DNA from: Augochlora pura
Taxonomy: Eukaryota > Arthropoda > Insecta > Hymenoptera > Halictidae
Assembly (NCBI RefSeq): GCF_028453695.1
Contig: NC_135778.1
Coordinates: forward strand, 33,903,214-33,967,213
DNA: 64,000 bases
Reading direction: 5' to 3'
Within the stretch, counting starts at the first letter, position 1. The number at the start of each line of letters is the position of its first letter. This document shows, piece after piece, positions 63,101-64,000 of this stretch. Below the pieces are notes generated by a model. The model saw nothing but the letters and a program-made list of their open reading frames with translations. It searched no databases and was not told the DNA's origin. Position numbers and translations under genes: made by a program.

Positions 63101-64000
63101 ATGTGGAACCGTACGGGCAGAGTGGGGGGCTCTCCCATTGGCGTATTCCACCCCTTTCCACATCGATTTGATTTCGGCGGATCCTCGCGGAGCTCCGCCT
63201 ATATTTAGGGGCATAAAGCAAGATTGTTTTCTCCTCACCTGCCCAGCCAATCATCGTCGGCAATTCGTTTTACGCGCGCACAGCTGCTTGAACCGCAATT
63301 AAAAAGCCTTCGAGGAATCGGAAATCTTGGTGAGGGTCGGCCCTCGAAGATTCCGGTTGACGTCCGCGGGCGGTGCGGTGCCACCGGTCCGGCGGTCTTT
63401 ATAGTTTTCTTTAACAATTAAGCTATTTATCGTCGCGTTTCAAGGCATTACGCACCCGTGAACGCCGGCGAACCGTTAGCAGCTTCAAGGCAACGATTAC
63501 CTCATGGATCTCCGCGCGACGATAACTATCGCTGATCGACCCGTTGTCGAGATCGAGCCAGGTGAAAAATTGCGGGAAGAGCTGCGGCATTAATCAGTCG
63601 TCGATTTGCAATTGTGATTTCGTTATGTAAACAAGTTCAACGCTGCCGTTCCGTACGAACAAATTCCTTTTCATTCGAACACCGTGTATGCACCGATAAG
63701 GACGGGTTGCATAACTACGAAAAATGCTCGGAATCACTGCAATATTATTTCGCGCGGACACTGCGCGGCATGCGCTTCGCACAGTTTGCACAATGAATCA
63801 CCATGTTTGGTGAGCAGACTGGATCGGCAACCGGTACGAGACTAGTCTGAGGAAGTCTAGTTGAAGTTAAGTCATCATCCGGCTCTCGTAATTCCAAAGG
63901 CGGAGGATGCGCGGAGTCCCATTGATATATCCACATGCGATGCCGCTGCATATGGCGCGACCGCAGGACGAATCCGACAAAAGAAAAACCGTCGGACAAG
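57160..64000. other. GC-rich intergenic DNA, no defended gene
   Basis: Several long open frames (57869-58453 -, 62063-62653 -, 60021-60467 -) overlap others on the opposite strand and have no family signature, as expected where GC content suppresses stops. A minus-strand frame near the right edge (63745-63999) contains an acceptor-like TATGCAG and a peptide with RHRMWIYQWDSAHPPP; it might be a real exon but I cannot identify it. Confidence 0.3.

Noticed and set aside
63745..63999. Possible exon at the right edge (RHRMWIYQWDSAHPPP)
   Set aside because: An acceptor-like site exists but the donor is weak and the peptide is not recognised; the window ends before it can be tested.
1..64000. tRNA genes, rRNA, CRISPR arrays, operons
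   Set aside because: No B-box-like GGTTCGANTCC in a tRNA context, no rRNA similarity noticed, no regularly spaced identical repeats; eukaryotic sequence with introns.

Overview
This window is a stretch of animal nuclear chromosome, most likely from an insect. All clear genes are split by GT-AG introns, mostly 60 bp to 2 kb long. The argonaute protein is of insect AGO1 type. Base composition alternates between AT-rich gene-bearing DNA (about 22-54 kb) and GC/CpG-rich flanks (about 0-20 and 54-64 kb). That pattern, and mariner ends of a type frequent in bees and ants, would fit Hymenoptera, but the order is an inference.

Layout. From 1 to 22 kb the DNA is mostly non-coding. It holds two decayed mariner remnants (1.0-2.2 kb), one probable internal exon of an unidentified minus-strand gene (2685-3176), a CpG-rich block (4.75-5.6 kb), a dead non-LTR reverse-transcriptase fragment (about 8.69-8.99 kb), a 26-27 bp minisatellite (11.77-12.03 kb), and a degenerate repeat family with a period near 190 bp, present in direct and inverted arrays. 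From 22.9 to 26.96 kb lie two convergent genes: an MCFD2-like EF-hand cargo-receptor subunit (+) and the ribosomal oxygenase NO66/RIOX1 (-). A Tc1-like MITE lies downstream of MCFD2. From 27 to 35 kb I see no supported gene. AGO1 (-, 12 coding exons, 925 aa) runs from 35.1 to 43.45 kb, with a probable 5' non-coding exon near 45.56 kb. The mitochondrial ribosomal protein gene mRpL53 (+) is interleaved with it, and a 63-codon single-pass membrane ORF (+) lies in AGO1's 5' intron. ADRM1/Rpn13 (-, 5 exons, 406 aa) lies at 48.57-51.47 kb. From 51.5 to 64 kb I found no gene I can defend; there are simple repeats and a 41-bp degenerate tandem repeat.

The genes do not form a pathway: small-RNA silencing (AGO1), ribosome modification (NO66), mitochondrial translation (mRpL53), proteasome ubiquitin reception (ADRM1) and ER-Golgi cargo export (MCFD2) are separate housekeeping jobs. 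The most unusual points are the interleaving of AGO1 and mRpL53 on opposite strands with NRF1-type palindromes between their exons, the 190-bp repeat family including an inverted array, a GC-AG intron in NO66, and tandem alternative donors in AGO1. I found no new defence or biosynthetic system.
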